A DNA stretch of 64,000 bases, taken from positions 2,418,001 through 2,482,000 of the forward strand of contig JASJZC010000007.1 in the NCBI GenBank assembly GCA_037178855.1, in the 5' to 3' direction. Shown here in pieces: positions 44,708 to 57,326 of the stretch; position 1 is the stretch's first letter; each line of letters begins with the position of its first letter. The position numbers were made by a program, and so were the translations under genes. The stretch comes from Oscheius sp. JU75 (lineage: Eukaryota; Nematoda; Chromadorea; Rhabditida; Rhabditidae). The notes under the pieces were generated by a model. That model searched no databases. It was given only the letters and a program-made list of their open reading frames with translations, and was not told the origin of the DNA.

Positions 44708-47700
44708 ATGTTCAACGTACCGGCCCTTGTGGGCACTTCCAGCCCTTCGGCCACTATTCAGAATGACCAGCTCACTTCAGGAAGTCTTGCGGCACCTCCA
44801 CAGGAGCCGAAGTAAGTTATGATCAATATTTTTGAACCTTTTTCGAATAGTATCATGTACAACCAGGACATTTAGACCATCCAAGTGGGAAATGCAATCT
44901 ACTGCATTCCAATCGCCTCAATCAAGTTCGTGGACAGAACATTTGCCTCTTTTAGCTAGTGAGTCTCTTTTGAACAGTTTCTACTAAATGGGGTTTTGAA
45001 CGCTATTCAAGCTTAATAGCTTTTACTTAACACTCCAGATTCAATCCATGGGATATAGAAACTCAGTTGACACTGTAACGCTATTCATCCGGTCCATCTT
45101 GAAAGGTTTTAATGCTTTTCCAATGTTAGAAGCGTGTTCATGTGTCCAATTCCAATGTTAGAAGCGTGTTCATACTCGCACTTCTGTCTTCGAATTCATG
45201 CTGTTTTATCTATTTAGCGTCAACTTCAACAGTATCCCATGTTCAGTCAGAGTCTGGTTTCAACATTAGATTCAAAAGCAGAGTTACAACATATTTCCTA
45301 TTGCCGCCTTAAAAAACGGCTAGACAAAAGCTTTTTCGAATTTTGAAGTCGCTAGAGTTTTTCGGATTCCTACTGCCCACGGTAAAGCTTTAGATCCACT
45401 GTAAACGCGCAGAAGAGTTCTCGGAGTTACTTAAATAACTTGACTCTTCTCGTCAAAAGTTGCATTTGCATCTCCACTAGTAAGCTATCTATTTTAAATT
45501 GTTCTGGCGTCTCTGACTGTCTTTCTGTGTCTGTATGATGCCAATATTGCCAATTAGTGTGCATTCCTTTGTGCGCACACTAATTGTTTGCAAGTCAAGT
45601 CAGTTTGGGGATAGCTTCTTTGGGGGAATGTTTCTTCTGTCATGGTACTCGACTGGAGGGAAACTTGCGGGGTTGAAGTGAGAGGGAAGGGGACTAAAAC
45701 GGTTGATAGAAGGGAAAACCGGGCAAAGTACAAAGGAAGCAGGGGTTAATACTGTCATTGAGCTCCTCCGGGGCCATAGGAATACTTGTATAGGAAGTTG
45801 GGTATTAGCAATGGTTTTACTGGGGAAAGGACATGGTAACTACACCCCGAAGGAGCGCAATAAGTTGTAATACAAATGCTGTTAGTTTCCATACACCTCA
45901 GTCACTTGTGTATTGAAAGATTCTAAACACATCTTGGCGCTGTTTGCAACATTGTTTTGTGGCTAAACCGCTTTTCATCAAATGTTTCTTAAGCTGTTGC
46001 AGAAACACGGGGGTGAATCTAAAGCTGTCAAATTGTTTAGTCTGAGCTGTCAATGATTCGCGTAACCACACAAAGTCGAGAGCTTTGGCACTGATTCCAC
46101 TCGACCGTCACAATGAAATCCCACCTATGCTCAAGAGCGGCCGCTTCTGGGGCCGACTCTAACGCTCATACAAACTTCATTCAATATTTTAGGCATATTA
46201 AAGCTTTCAAAGAAGAAACAGATCGTATGTATTCTTCTTATTAGCTTTCCTTTATCTGAACATTGAGCAGTTAGAAGACTTTCTTCTCATACCGTTTAGT
46301 ATAACTTACCAGATTATGCATGTAGGTCTATCATTTTTGCCAAATTAGGTCCACCGTTGGACCTCTTCCCATAATAGGAAGTGTTGTCGCATTTGGGCTA
46401 AGAGATTACTCCGCTAATATGGGTAAGGACTTGGGGTGGTTGCCGACTGTGTGCTGTCTACAGTAGCCAGAGCCTCGTCCCGATGCGCACTATTTCGTCG
46501 CTCGTGTTGTTTGTATTACATTCTCTTATGTTCACGAACACACACAAACAGTGGCTCCGTCGAGCCAAGCCGCCGTTATCTGCGTGTATCCTTTGAGATA
46601 ACTGATAAGCACGAGGGATCCTAAGACTTACAAAAACAAAGTGTGATCAGGAAGTTCAACTGAAACTTCAATCCACACCAAGTTCATGATTGCGGATTAC
46701 GACAAAGCAACGCAGATCAGACTACTGGCAAAATAATTTTTGAATGTTTTCGAGACTTTTTTGATAAGGTTTTCTAATCAAACTAACATGTCGTTTTGCA
46801 TTTCATCTCATACGGAAGTGTAACTATCGCTGAAAATTTGCCAGTATCTAATCCAAGACCTCCCGCTCCTCCAAGCGAACGGTCCGTGAACGCAGCAAGC
46901 TGTTATCTGAGAAGAGCTTGCAAACATAAGTCAAGTGGATATCACAATACGCGCGGTGCAAAGTGAGACTATAGAGAGTCCCTTCGCCGTTGTCTTTGAT
47001 ACCAAAAACAAAACAAATTGCTTTTTACGATTTCAAAATATTAATATGCAGCTGACAATACCGCAGCTTCTCTTTGGGTTTGGTCCAGATTTTTTTTTTT
47101 GGCTTTTCGGATCTCATTTTTTATTTGCAGGCTACTCGGCGACTCCGGCTTTTAGTCTGGACCACAATGGATCTGCATACCCGTATGATGCAACAAATTA
47201 CTTTCAGACAGGGAACTTGACATCACCAGGTAAAACATATTTATTGACATGGTAAAAAGAACATTTCAGGAACATCAATGTACTCTCTCCCGCCAGCTGA
47301 CCCTTTCCAAAGAACGGACGTGTTGTTGAGCACGGAAGAAGACAAACTTCTTGGAGACAAGAGCAGGTACAAAACAAAGTCATACTCAAGAGTTCAAAGT
47401 TTTTCAGTACCAAAGCAGACGACGATGATGAGGCTGTGGATGAGGAAGACGGTGACGAAGAGGATGGAAGTAACAAGAGGAAGAAAAGGAAGAGACGCGT
47501 CCTTTTCACTAAAGCTCAAACATACGAACTTGAGAGAAGATTCCGAATTCAACGATATCTTAGCGCACCCGAAAGGGAAGCCCTTGCAATGCAAATAGGA
47601 CTAACTCCAACTCAAGTTAAAATTTGGTTCCAGAATCACAGGTATACCATCATATCAAAATATGATAACCATTATTTTAGGTACAAAACCAAGAAGACTA

Positions 47701-48052
47701 TGCAGGAGAAGGGCATCAATCCGAACATTCTCGGTGTTCCAGCTGCTAACACTTTCACGACGCCGGCCACCGCAGCTTTTTCTGCCAGAAGCTTCAGAAT
47801 GACGAATCTGATGACGAATCTTCCTCTGCCAGTCTCAGTCCGGGACACTAAAAACTGTGCAGCTGATCCGACAGGGTTTGGTGCCGCTTTCGGAGCATCA
47901 GCCAACGGGTACGTACCGAAACAGTACAGAAACATGCTGCATTTAGGTACCTATCAGCTTCAACCGGGTATCTTCCTCAAACGGGCTATCTTTCCTCTCA
48001 AGCACCACCGACCACAACCTACATGAACATGACAAATCCACCCTGGTGGTAG
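44708..48052 (+). CDS. NK-2 class homeobox transcription factor (ceh-22/NKX2-like)
   Basis: Exons: 44708-44811 ([20 protein letters not shown]), 44876-44958, 46349-46422, 47131-47229, 47270-47366, 47408-47641, 47681-47908 and 47947-48052 (TAG). The homeodomain lies in the sixth and seventh exons: [59 protein letters not shown]. The tyrosine in QNHRYK (residue 54) and [15 protein letters not shown] mark the NK-2 class, which binds CAAGTG-type sites. C. elegans ceh-22, a pharynx-muscle regulator, has a very similar homeodomain as I recall it. An acidic block ([17 protein letters not shown]) precedes it. The tail is Y/T/P-rich. The second and third exons do not join in phase, so one small exon in the 1.4-kb intron is missing, and the start may lie farther upstream. 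Confidence 0.88.
45120..45173 (+). repeat. Short tandem duplication, 32-bp period
   Basis: CCAATGTTAGAAGCGTGTTC followed by AT occurs twice (from 45120 and from 45152), exactly 32 bp apart, in the large intron of the homeobox gene. Confidence 0.85.
45551..45586. repeat. Perfect 12-bp inverted repeat with TAATTG homeodomain cores
   Basis: CAATTAGTGTGC (45551-45562) and GCACACTAATTG (45575-45586) are perfect complements with a 12-nt loop. Each arm contains a CAATTAG/CTAATTG core, a common homeodomain binding sequence. It lies in the 1.4-kb intron of the NK-2 gene. Confidence 0.85.
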
Positions 48053-48143
48053 CAAAATATTCTTGAAAATCCGTCTTCCTTCAGTTCTGCTCAATGAAAT
48101 CCTAAGCAAATCATGTGAATTTTATGTGTCATAGTAAATGTCA

Positions 48144-48149
48144 AATAAA
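48144..48149 (+). terminator. Poly(A) signal of the NK-2 gene
   Basis: AATAAA about 90 nt after the TAG stop. Confidence 0.7.
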
Positions 48150-48305
48150 AGTCTATGTAAAAATAGAGTGTATTTGGCTTGGAATTGGATAACTAATCTC
48201 TTAGTTTAACCAAAAGCCGGTACATAGAGATGAGCAAGTTTTTGTGTCAAGAAATAACACCAGTATTATAACAAAGTTTATTTTCAAAACATTCAGTCTG
48301 AAGTG

Positions 48306-48538
48306 TTATATGTAAAGCCAAGGTTGCGGACATAAACCGCAGGAACGGGGACAGATTTGACGAAGTATGGAACGTGAAGAGAATTTGAAACAGTAGCCAG
48401 CCTCAGCCCAACGTTTACATCTACAATATTGCTGTGATTTTAAAAGTCAATGGTAACTCACGCAAACTTGTTCTGGACATCTTCACACATGGCGTCAGTA
48501 AGAATCAGAAGTGAGACGAAAATAAAAAGACGCAACAT
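48306..48538 (-). CDS. Small secreted protein with one SXC/ShK domain
   Basis: Two minus-strand exons: 48538-48462 and 48420-48306, with a 41-nt intron (GTGAGT...TGTAG). The signal peptide is MLRLFIFVSLLILTDAM. After it comes one complete six-cysteine SXC domain with the order C-EDVQNKFA-C, C after AGY, C before PRS, then CGLC near the end. The protein stops six residues after the last cysteine. Such single-domain secreted proteins are common in nematodes. Some act as cuticle or pharyngeal components, others block potassium channels, and nothing here says which. It is convergent with the homeobox gene. Confidence 0.75.
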
Positions 48539-49807
48539 GGCAGAGGCTGACACGCTGGCCGTCATTCTGCAATTTGAAATAGAATGCCTGAAATGAATTG
48601 GGGATGACAGACGAAATGATTCAGAATCTCATCACGTCTTTCTTTAAGAAGAAGTGAAAACAAGTATGAGTAGTACTCCCACTGGTTTTACGTTAATGGG
48701 TATGTAAAGAAGGTAAATTGTAATCTGACTAAAGCGGAAAACAAGGCAGGAAGCCAGAAAAGTGCGATAAGTGAGCGAATTGTCAGTCAAACCGTTGACA
48801 GTTCCTGATATCTCAAAACTCGGAAATACTGTGATTTCAGAAGACGTTGCAGAAAAGAGGCAAGAACTTCAATAAAATGGAAACAATCTGAAGTTTGATG
48901 CTCGTAATTAAAAACCTGGAGTCTTCTTGGTATAATTATGCTGCCGTCTCAAAATATTGTGCTCCCAGAGGATTGGTCAAGACAAATAACAAATTGCTTA
49001 TTTATTATTTTCGTACGGTAGTATCAACGAGGAATTTCTGTACAGGTGTAATCAAAAAGGTGCAAAAAGGTTATTCTATTGCGGTCGTTCTGATAGTCTT
49101 AGATAGTGCTCATCAAGCTCTCCACTCAAACAGCCTCCTTGTCCATGTGTCTTCCGTTACCTGTTTACTAATAAAATCTTTTTCCTCGTAGCCATCTTTC
49201 TAGTATACCCATCTTCTCGATGGTTGAAAAGCTCGCCAAAATACAAATAAAAACGAAACACAACTTCTTTCAAAAATTTCATCCTTACTTGAAATTAATC
49301 CTAGTAGACTCGACTTCAAGTTCCACCAAGAACGGGGCTACCTTTTTCGCTGCCATTTTTCGCCTCGATTCAAGCCTAGTGCTGTTTCAAGTACGACAAT
49401 CTTGTTATTATTTGTGTTCAGCAATGTTGGTATCTTTGATAGTCGTTTTGGCAATGGCCTTCTCGTCATGGCACAAATTATGTGTCCCCTGTGCGCACAG
49501 TGTGCTGCCACAAATTGGCGCACAAATTGATTTGAACTACACCGCGCTCGAGTCTACCTGCCGCTGATAAAAGAGTCAAAAGAACTCCAATGGTCTTCCG
49601 AGACGGTGCCTGGCATGTGAGCTTTTTTCCTCTTGATCCGAATGGCAGCAGTTGTTGAGTAAACATAGCAACTGCCATCCGTTTTCGTCTTGCGTTCTAT
49701 TTCATAATTCTGTGCAAATCAGTTTCCTGTTTATAAGACACTTGCTCTCGATTTCTATACATGAAAACAAACGGTTATAATTATCTTAATATGATTTTCC
49801 TTTCAGA
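48539..49807. other. Divergent intergenic region
   Basis: No gene recognised. Open frames at 48895-49191 and 49220-49567 have no motifs or splice support. It contains the promoter of the small SXC gene (minus) and, at its right end, the TTTCAG leader acceptor of the epoxide hydrolase gene. Confidence 0.5.
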
Positions 49808-51561
49808 ATGGGTAAGATCTTCTGGGCAACTACTGTTGCTGTCATAGCAATAGCTGTATTTTTGAAATTCCACAAAAAAGACTTCTCCGTGAGTTTCGCT
49901 TTCATTTTAAATTGAATTTAACTTACAGAAACACCTAGAGGAGGCCAGAAAAGATCGTTTTTATGGTAAAGGGTCTGTCAGAAAGGATGACCCCGCTATT
50001 ACTCCATTCACTATCAAGGTAGAGGATAGCGTTCTGAAAGATCTCAAGCGTCGTCTCGAAAATACACGAGTGACCCATGAACCCTTGGAAGATGCTCAAG
50101 ACTTTTGGTATGGTTTTAACTCAAAGTATCTCGAAGAAGTCAAGGTATTGTACTACTATTGCTTCATTCTCTCTCTTAGGGCTATTGGCTGAAGACGTTT
50201 GATTGGAGAAAGCAAGAGAGAATCATCAACAGCTTCAAACACTTCAAAACTGAGATCGAAGGCCTCAAGGTACACATTACATACTGTTTTAAAATGTCGG
50301 CTCCTAGATTCACTTCATCCATGCCCATCCTCCGGCTCAGAAGTACAAAAAGGTTTACCCAATCCTTCTTGCCCACGGTTGGCCAGGAAACGTTTTCGAG
50401 TTCTACAAGACCATTCCAATCCTGATCGACCCTAAAGCTCATGGAGTCAACTCCGAGGTAGGAATAAATGCGTTTTTTTGTCCAACTTTGGTTCAGTTTG
50501 CCTTCGAGGTCGTAGCACCCTCGATTCCTGGCTACGGATGGTCTGAAGCAGCTCACAAAAGAGGACTGAGTCAATTGGCCACCGCCCGAATCTTCCGCAA
50601 ACTGATGATTCGTCTGAAACATGAAAAGTTCTACATTCAAGGAGGAGACTGGGGAGCACTGATCACCTCACTGATGCTCAAAGTCTACCCGGAAAAGTGA
50701 GACTCTAGCTATTAGGTAGCAATATTCTTTTAAGTATTCTTGCTCTCCATCTTAATACAATGTTTGTACCCATGGATAAGCCGGTTGCCTTCTTCCACGA
50801 CGTACTCGCATCTTACTTCCCTACGTTTTTCCTGTCATCTAAGGCCCTGCAGAAGACTCATGCTCCGTTTTCGAAGATGGGTACCTTGATGATTGAGACC
50901 GGCTACATGCATATCCAAGCAACCAAGCCAGACACTGTCGGTAAGTCTTCTGCAGAACATACTAATATGCAGGTTCCCTGAGAAAGTTGATTGTTAGATC
51001 AAAACAGTTACGCTTTACTCAGTATTGTTTCGTTTAGAACTTATATCTTTTTGCTAGGCACTGCTTTGAACGATTCTCCAATGGGACTGGCTGCGTATAT
51101 TCTGGAGAAGTTCTCCACGTGGACTAATTTGGAACATCGCGATCGGCCTGACGGAGGTCTTACCAAGTAGTTTTGATTAGTTCGTCTGTTTCATGGTGTC
51201 TTTAGGAAGTTCACCATGGACGAGCTTCTCACAATGATCATGATCTACTGGACTAATGGAAACATAGTCAACTCGCAGAGATTCTACAGAGAATTTTTTA
51301 CAGATTATACTCTGCAAGCTTTGCAAGGGTAAGACATCAGTTTTAAGTTTCTTACAAGGTTTCAGGCTTTACGTGGACACCCCGGTTGCCCATGCTAGTG
51401 GAATGAACGAGCTTTACGACCGAACTCCCGTTGAAATCGCTCGCTACTTCTACAACGTCACTCATTACACGGAAATAGAAGATGCAGGACACTTCGCCTG
51501 CTTTGAAGAACCGAAAAAGTTGGCTGCTGACATTTTCTCGTTTGTACATTCTTTACATTAG
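49808..51561 (+). CDS. Microsomal-type epoxide hydrolase (EPHX1 family)
   Basis: Adds water to epoxides to give diols. It is anchored in the ER membrane by an N-terminal helix, seen here as GKIFWATTVAVIAIAVFLKF right after the ATG at 49808 (preceded by TTTCAG). The epoxide hydrolase N-terminal domain follows (PFTIKVEDSVLKDLKRRLEN). Then come the oxyanion-hole motif LLAHGWPGNVFEFYKTIP, APSIPGYGWSEAAHKRG, the nucleophile in FYIQGGDWGALITS, SGYMHIQATKPDTVG (read as ETGYMHIQATKPDTVG), ALNDSPMGLAAYILEKFSTW, a glutamate in SGMNELYDRTP and the histidine in AGHFACFEEPKKLA. The Asp, Glu and His of the charge relay are all visible. The stop is TAG at 51559-51561, with AATAAA at 51581-51586. The lid exon (VPMDKPVAFFHDVLASYF) is the least conserved part. 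Confidence 0.95.
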
Positions 51562-52507
51562 ATATCTAATTTGAGTAAATAATAAAACATTCAAAACGTC
51601 GGTGTGCTCAAGGTCGCTGTAAAGACCCCGACCTTGGTTGTTTACACCCTGCCAGGAGAGATAGCGGCCAAGATTTTGGTTTCATCGACATGGGTATTGT
51701 TGTTTCGACTATTTTTGCTATGATTTCTGCAGAAATTTTTCACTTAGGATATGACCTCCGGTCTTGTTTTGACGCGGGGCCACAAAAATTGAAACTCGCG
51801 TTGCTTTATTCAAAATCCAGCATCGCTTCTGAGTATGGCGTCGCGGGTTCTCTCAACCATTCTTTGATCATCCTACACTCGTGAGTTCCTTTCCCAACTT
51901 TCTTAAATTTTCGCCCTCCATGCCATCCTCTGCGTCCATCGAGCGTCCTCTATCAGTTGTTTACTCTCTTTGCCAACACATTGCCACTGCTTTGTTCATT
52001 CATTGACTTTCCTCTTTTTTCCTTCCAATTTCTATTTGTAGGGAAATCTCATTTAAAACCATCTAATGATTAATTTTGGATACGTGAGCGTGAGTTCACT
52101 GACCTCAGAGCAAAGTTCGTTGAAAATCGATGTCGGTTCCGAGCGATAAGGCCAGGTACCCGCCTTTAAACAACAACATTCTTCAAAGCGATTCTATTGT
52201 TGTTGATCGCATCAGTCTTGCTCTTATTTTCCGCAAGCTTTTTTTTACTCGTAATGTTACACGAAACTAAAAGCTAAATGCCTCTTCAACTTTTGATAGT
52301 ATGTAAGCTCGAGAGGCAATTGATTTTGAGCCACTCTTTTTGTGGTCTTTTGTCCTCCATTATCGACTTTCGATCGAGTTCGAACGTGTTTCGATTTGGA
52401 ACATAGCACGTCTGACCCCTTGGTCGCGCTATCGACCGATCAACTCGTAAACAATCCTGCGGCTCATCAGTGTTCTCTTTTCTCTCCACATTCTTCTCAA
52501 AGTACCT
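51562..52507. other. Intergenic, promoter region of malate dehydrogenase
   Basis: Begins with the poly(A) signal of the epoxide hydrolase gene (51581-51586). The rest shows no gene. A 64-codon frame at 51690-51884 has no support. Confidence 0.5.
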
Positions 52508-53740
<1,233 letters not shown>

Positions 53741-54247
53741 ACTGCTCCCAAATTTGTTCTTGTATATGTTCAACCCTCGTAGAGCTCTGTAGTGAACGTA
53801 GTCGGGTTGTAAAATGTCTCTATTGTACTGGTTTGTAACTTATGAAACAGGTTTTTGTAGCAAGTAAAGTGTTTCTACAAACCTTTTGTACTATACTCTT
53901 ACCTAAAGGAATTCGATCTCAATTGAGGTCCAGACTTGGCGTGCCATATGCCGATTTCGGGTTTCAAGCTTTTATATGACTTCACTACGCGTTTTATCGA
54001 GAAAAGCGGTGGTCGGCGCTGACGATGACAATGTATAGGAGGTAAAAAACATTAAGATTCTGCTCTACCACAGCCATGTCGTACTGTTAGTTTAACGATG
54101 ATTTTTTGTGAACAACTACATCATGCTTACAGGCAGGGTTAGTTATTTTGCCACTTTTCCAAATCATATTCTTGTCCTATATATACCGACTCTTTAGTGT
54201 GACATTTGAGCAATAAATATACCCGTGAACAAAATAGAAGATAAGGC
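53741..54247. other. Convergent intergenic spacer
   Basis: Lies between the 3' ends of malate dehydrogenase and the SXC-repeat gene. No gene seen. Confidence 0.6.
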
Positions 54248-55124
54248 TCAGCAGATTTTGCACGTGGTGGCACAGTGTTGTCGAATGAAGCCGACGTCTG
54301 TACCACTGCAGAAGCCATTGAGCATGAAGTGTGCACATCTGAAGATACCAATTAATAAATTTTTGACAAACACTCACTTTGGATTGTTGTCTGGCGGATA
54401 GACGGAGCAGGTGCCTCCTAAACATGAATGGGTCTTCTGCGGCGGAACATCAACCGACCTAGGGCTGACGATGTGCCGATTCCGTTGGAAGTTGCGTCGT
54501 TGCAGTAGCCGCAAGTCCTTCGACAGTTAGTCTGAACACGCGTTGTTACTTTAAGCAAAGTAAAGCTTACCTTGACCCATGATTCTAGTCCGATTCTTCG
54601 ACAGATAAGCTTGTCTACAGCACAATCAGGTACAATATCCACACAATTGCGTTCACAGAAGCCACAAACATTCGGGCAGTCCTCAGCCAGAAGCTCAGCC
54701 CACATAGGATTTCTACACATACGATGCGTGACCTGATCACATGCGATTCTGGGTCGAAGACTATTCTGGCAATTATAAGCCGGCGACTGACAGCAATAGC
54801 CACATTGACGAGCACAGATTTCGGAAGAGAGACTCTTGAGCTCGTGGTCAATCACCATTCCAGCACTCGCGTAGCAAGCTGGACTTCGATCTACATCAGT
54901 TCCAGCTGTTGGGGGAGCTCCATAAAGAGCAGCACATGCAGAATCAGGATAGACATTAGCACAGTTGACTGCCCTCATGTCAAACTAAAAAACAGCGTAT
55001 TCTCTAACATGCAGAGCAATAAAGCTTATCAAAACATACCTTTCCATTTGTCGTACAAGCCTGATCGACTACCGCGGCCAGAAAAGAACTGGGGAGAACA
55101 GAGCCGAAGATGAGCAGGAGCATC
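54248..55124 (-). CDS. Secreted protein with four SXC/ShK-type domains
   Basis: Minus-strand gene starting at the ATG 55124-55122, preceded by a GTTTCAG acceptor about 20 nt upstream (suits trans-splicing). It ends with TGA at 54250-54248. The signal peptide is LLLIFGSVLPSSFLAAV. Successive cysteine domains end in CARQCGYCC, CPNVCGFC, CRRTCGYC and CATTCKIC, each with the spaced six-cysteine pattern of SXC/ShK. The first domain is long and atypical. The last domain is only in frame if a 41-nt intron (GTCGGT...TGTTTAG, 54459-54419) is removed. Without it the protein would stop at 54418 after a basic RRRRP tail. Completion of a full domain in the spliced frame argues for splicing. Nematode proteins of this type are found in cuticle, pharynx and excretory-secretory material. 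Confidence 0.78.
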
Positions 55125-57326
55125 TCCTTCGAGGACAAACAACGACTGAAACAAAGCGCGGACCGCCCAAGGGGGCGACGACCTCGCGCGAATTTTTCAA
55201 GCAGAACCGGACAGTGCCAATCGTCAGGAAGAATGTTGCTCTCACGGGGGCGACTGAACAAAAGAGCTCCCAAAAAAGGCAGTTTCGGGAAAGGTGGAGT
55301 GGCTGGCACCCAGATCGAGATGTGAAACGAAGTGGCCGCTTGAGGAAAGACTAGAACCAATTCGTTCATTAAAGCGGTTCGGTACTTTTACAGAAGCGTG
55401 CAGTCCCTCATCGGAGAGTGTTTTCGTTTTTTTTTTTCTGCTCATAGCTCAAGAGCGGTGGCGTGTAGATCGGTCTCTCTCACAGGATCACAGGCTAGAC
55501 CGATGTCCGCCGCAATCCAAACAAATCTTCTAGACATGAAAAACATTGTAATAGTCAAGTGGATGGATGGCGGAATACAAAGAAAGCGATAGCAAGTTCA
55601 ATCCCGGGTGGTAGTACATGATGGTCTACATTGACATCGCCCGCCAACCTAGCCTGTCCAGCGGATCAAGTAGTCTGAGCAACGCTGATCATTCAACGCG
55701 CTCATCTTCACTCCAAGATCTCCCCGAGACTCTCCAGATGTGATCGGTCAGGTGAAATGCCTTGAATATTGAATAAACAACTAACAGGGATTTTTGAAGG
55801 CACGATCAATAGTTTAGATGCCTGCTAACTGGCAGATCTGTGTTTCATTTTATACAGTGCATGCTCGGACAACACCGACTGGCTTTTGTTTTCCAACGAA
55901 ACGAACTGATCGCAAGCAATGTAGAAAAACTTTTTGGATTAATGACAAAGAACCTGTTAGAGATTTCTCCTATTTATTATTTATGTCCTCCACGTCAAAA
56001 AATACGTGTCCCCGTCTAAAAGAAAGACATCCCTTCCTTTTCATTTTCAGAAGACTAGTTTTCACGGCTTTTTTGTCGTGCGGCAGACATTTCTCCAGGT
56101 AGCGACTGCACCGAACCACAGATATTATCCATGAAATGAAAGTTTTTAACTGCTCAACTGTCGAACTAAGTATTTGTAAGGGGTTTCAAGAGTAATATAC
56201 AACTACTCGTTTAGCCAAAAACAGGCTTGCACAACTCTTTTGCCTCAAACGTACTCGATTGGCGTTCATTATTCAAATGAGGTTTATGTTTTACTACTAC
56301 TTTTTTCTTTTTGCAAAAAGCGTCCTTGCATCAAACTGATGGTTTCAGCTCAAGATTTGTCAAAACATGACTGGTCCATGTACTATATCGATTTTTATAT
56401 GCTTGCATGAATAACAAACCACACAATGTTTTTTCCGATCTACTTGGAAAACACGCAGAACTACAAATATGTCAACGGATGTTCAATTTTGCTTCCAAAT
56501 TTGTGCAGTTTCAATGAGGAAATAAAAATTTTCGAGCAGATTTCCTATGACCAATAGCAAATCGTAATGCAAAACTTTACGGTTTCCAATTCAAAGCGAT
56601 CCAGATTTGCAGGGCGAGAACTGAGAAACTTCCAAAGATTGCTGAAAGCCGGCTTCGAAATCCTTCTCTATCCGGGATTGGATAAGAGCTTTTTGACCAA
56701 GTCTGCTGTCTGATTTCTTTGGGCGGCCCTGGCCTCATTCGAATTGGTCGTGTCCCCAATATCACTTCGCGTGCTTGCTTTCATTCTTCTTTGTATATCT
56801 TACCCCATGTTTTGCGCGAGTCCATTCCAGCCGTTATTCCGTCTTGTAAGATCATACCTACTCTAGGATAGGATGCTGATCGCCTCCCGCGGGTCCTCTT
56901 CTCTCGGTAGCCGCTCTCCCGTCTCTTCCTTAGATCCAATTGATTAATCGCACTGGCCCTGTAACTTGTGTCCTGGATGCCGGCCCTTGACCTCTACCGT
57001 CCTTTACGCGGCGTACCAATACAGAAGAGTTGTCTTCATCCAAGGGCGTAGCTATGTTCACCGGTCTCGTTTTCTTGCCCCGAAGTAAAAGTAGTAAAGA
57101 TCTTTTTCGAATCGGAATCTTCTCGAACCGGCACTGATCTTTTCTCTCGGTAGCTAGTCTTGTTTTTGTCGACTTCCCCCTACGCGACGTGTCATTACGG
57201 CGCTCTCCCTTCCTAGCGCTTGCTGACCACTAGTCGGCCCTACTTTGGATCCAAACGAAAGTCGGCTGCGGAATTCCTTGATTATTTTCTACCCATGATT
57301 TTGCGAAAAATTCATGTTTTCCAGTA
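55125..57326. other. Intergenic, nothing recognised
   Basis: No gene found. The left part holds the promoter of the SXC gene. The stretch 56890-57200 repeats a CTCTCGGTAGC element (about 56904 and 57147) and related C/T-rich phrases, suggesting a degenerate duplication. The right end carries the TTTTCCAG leader acceptor of the dpy-11-like gene. Confidence 0.45.
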
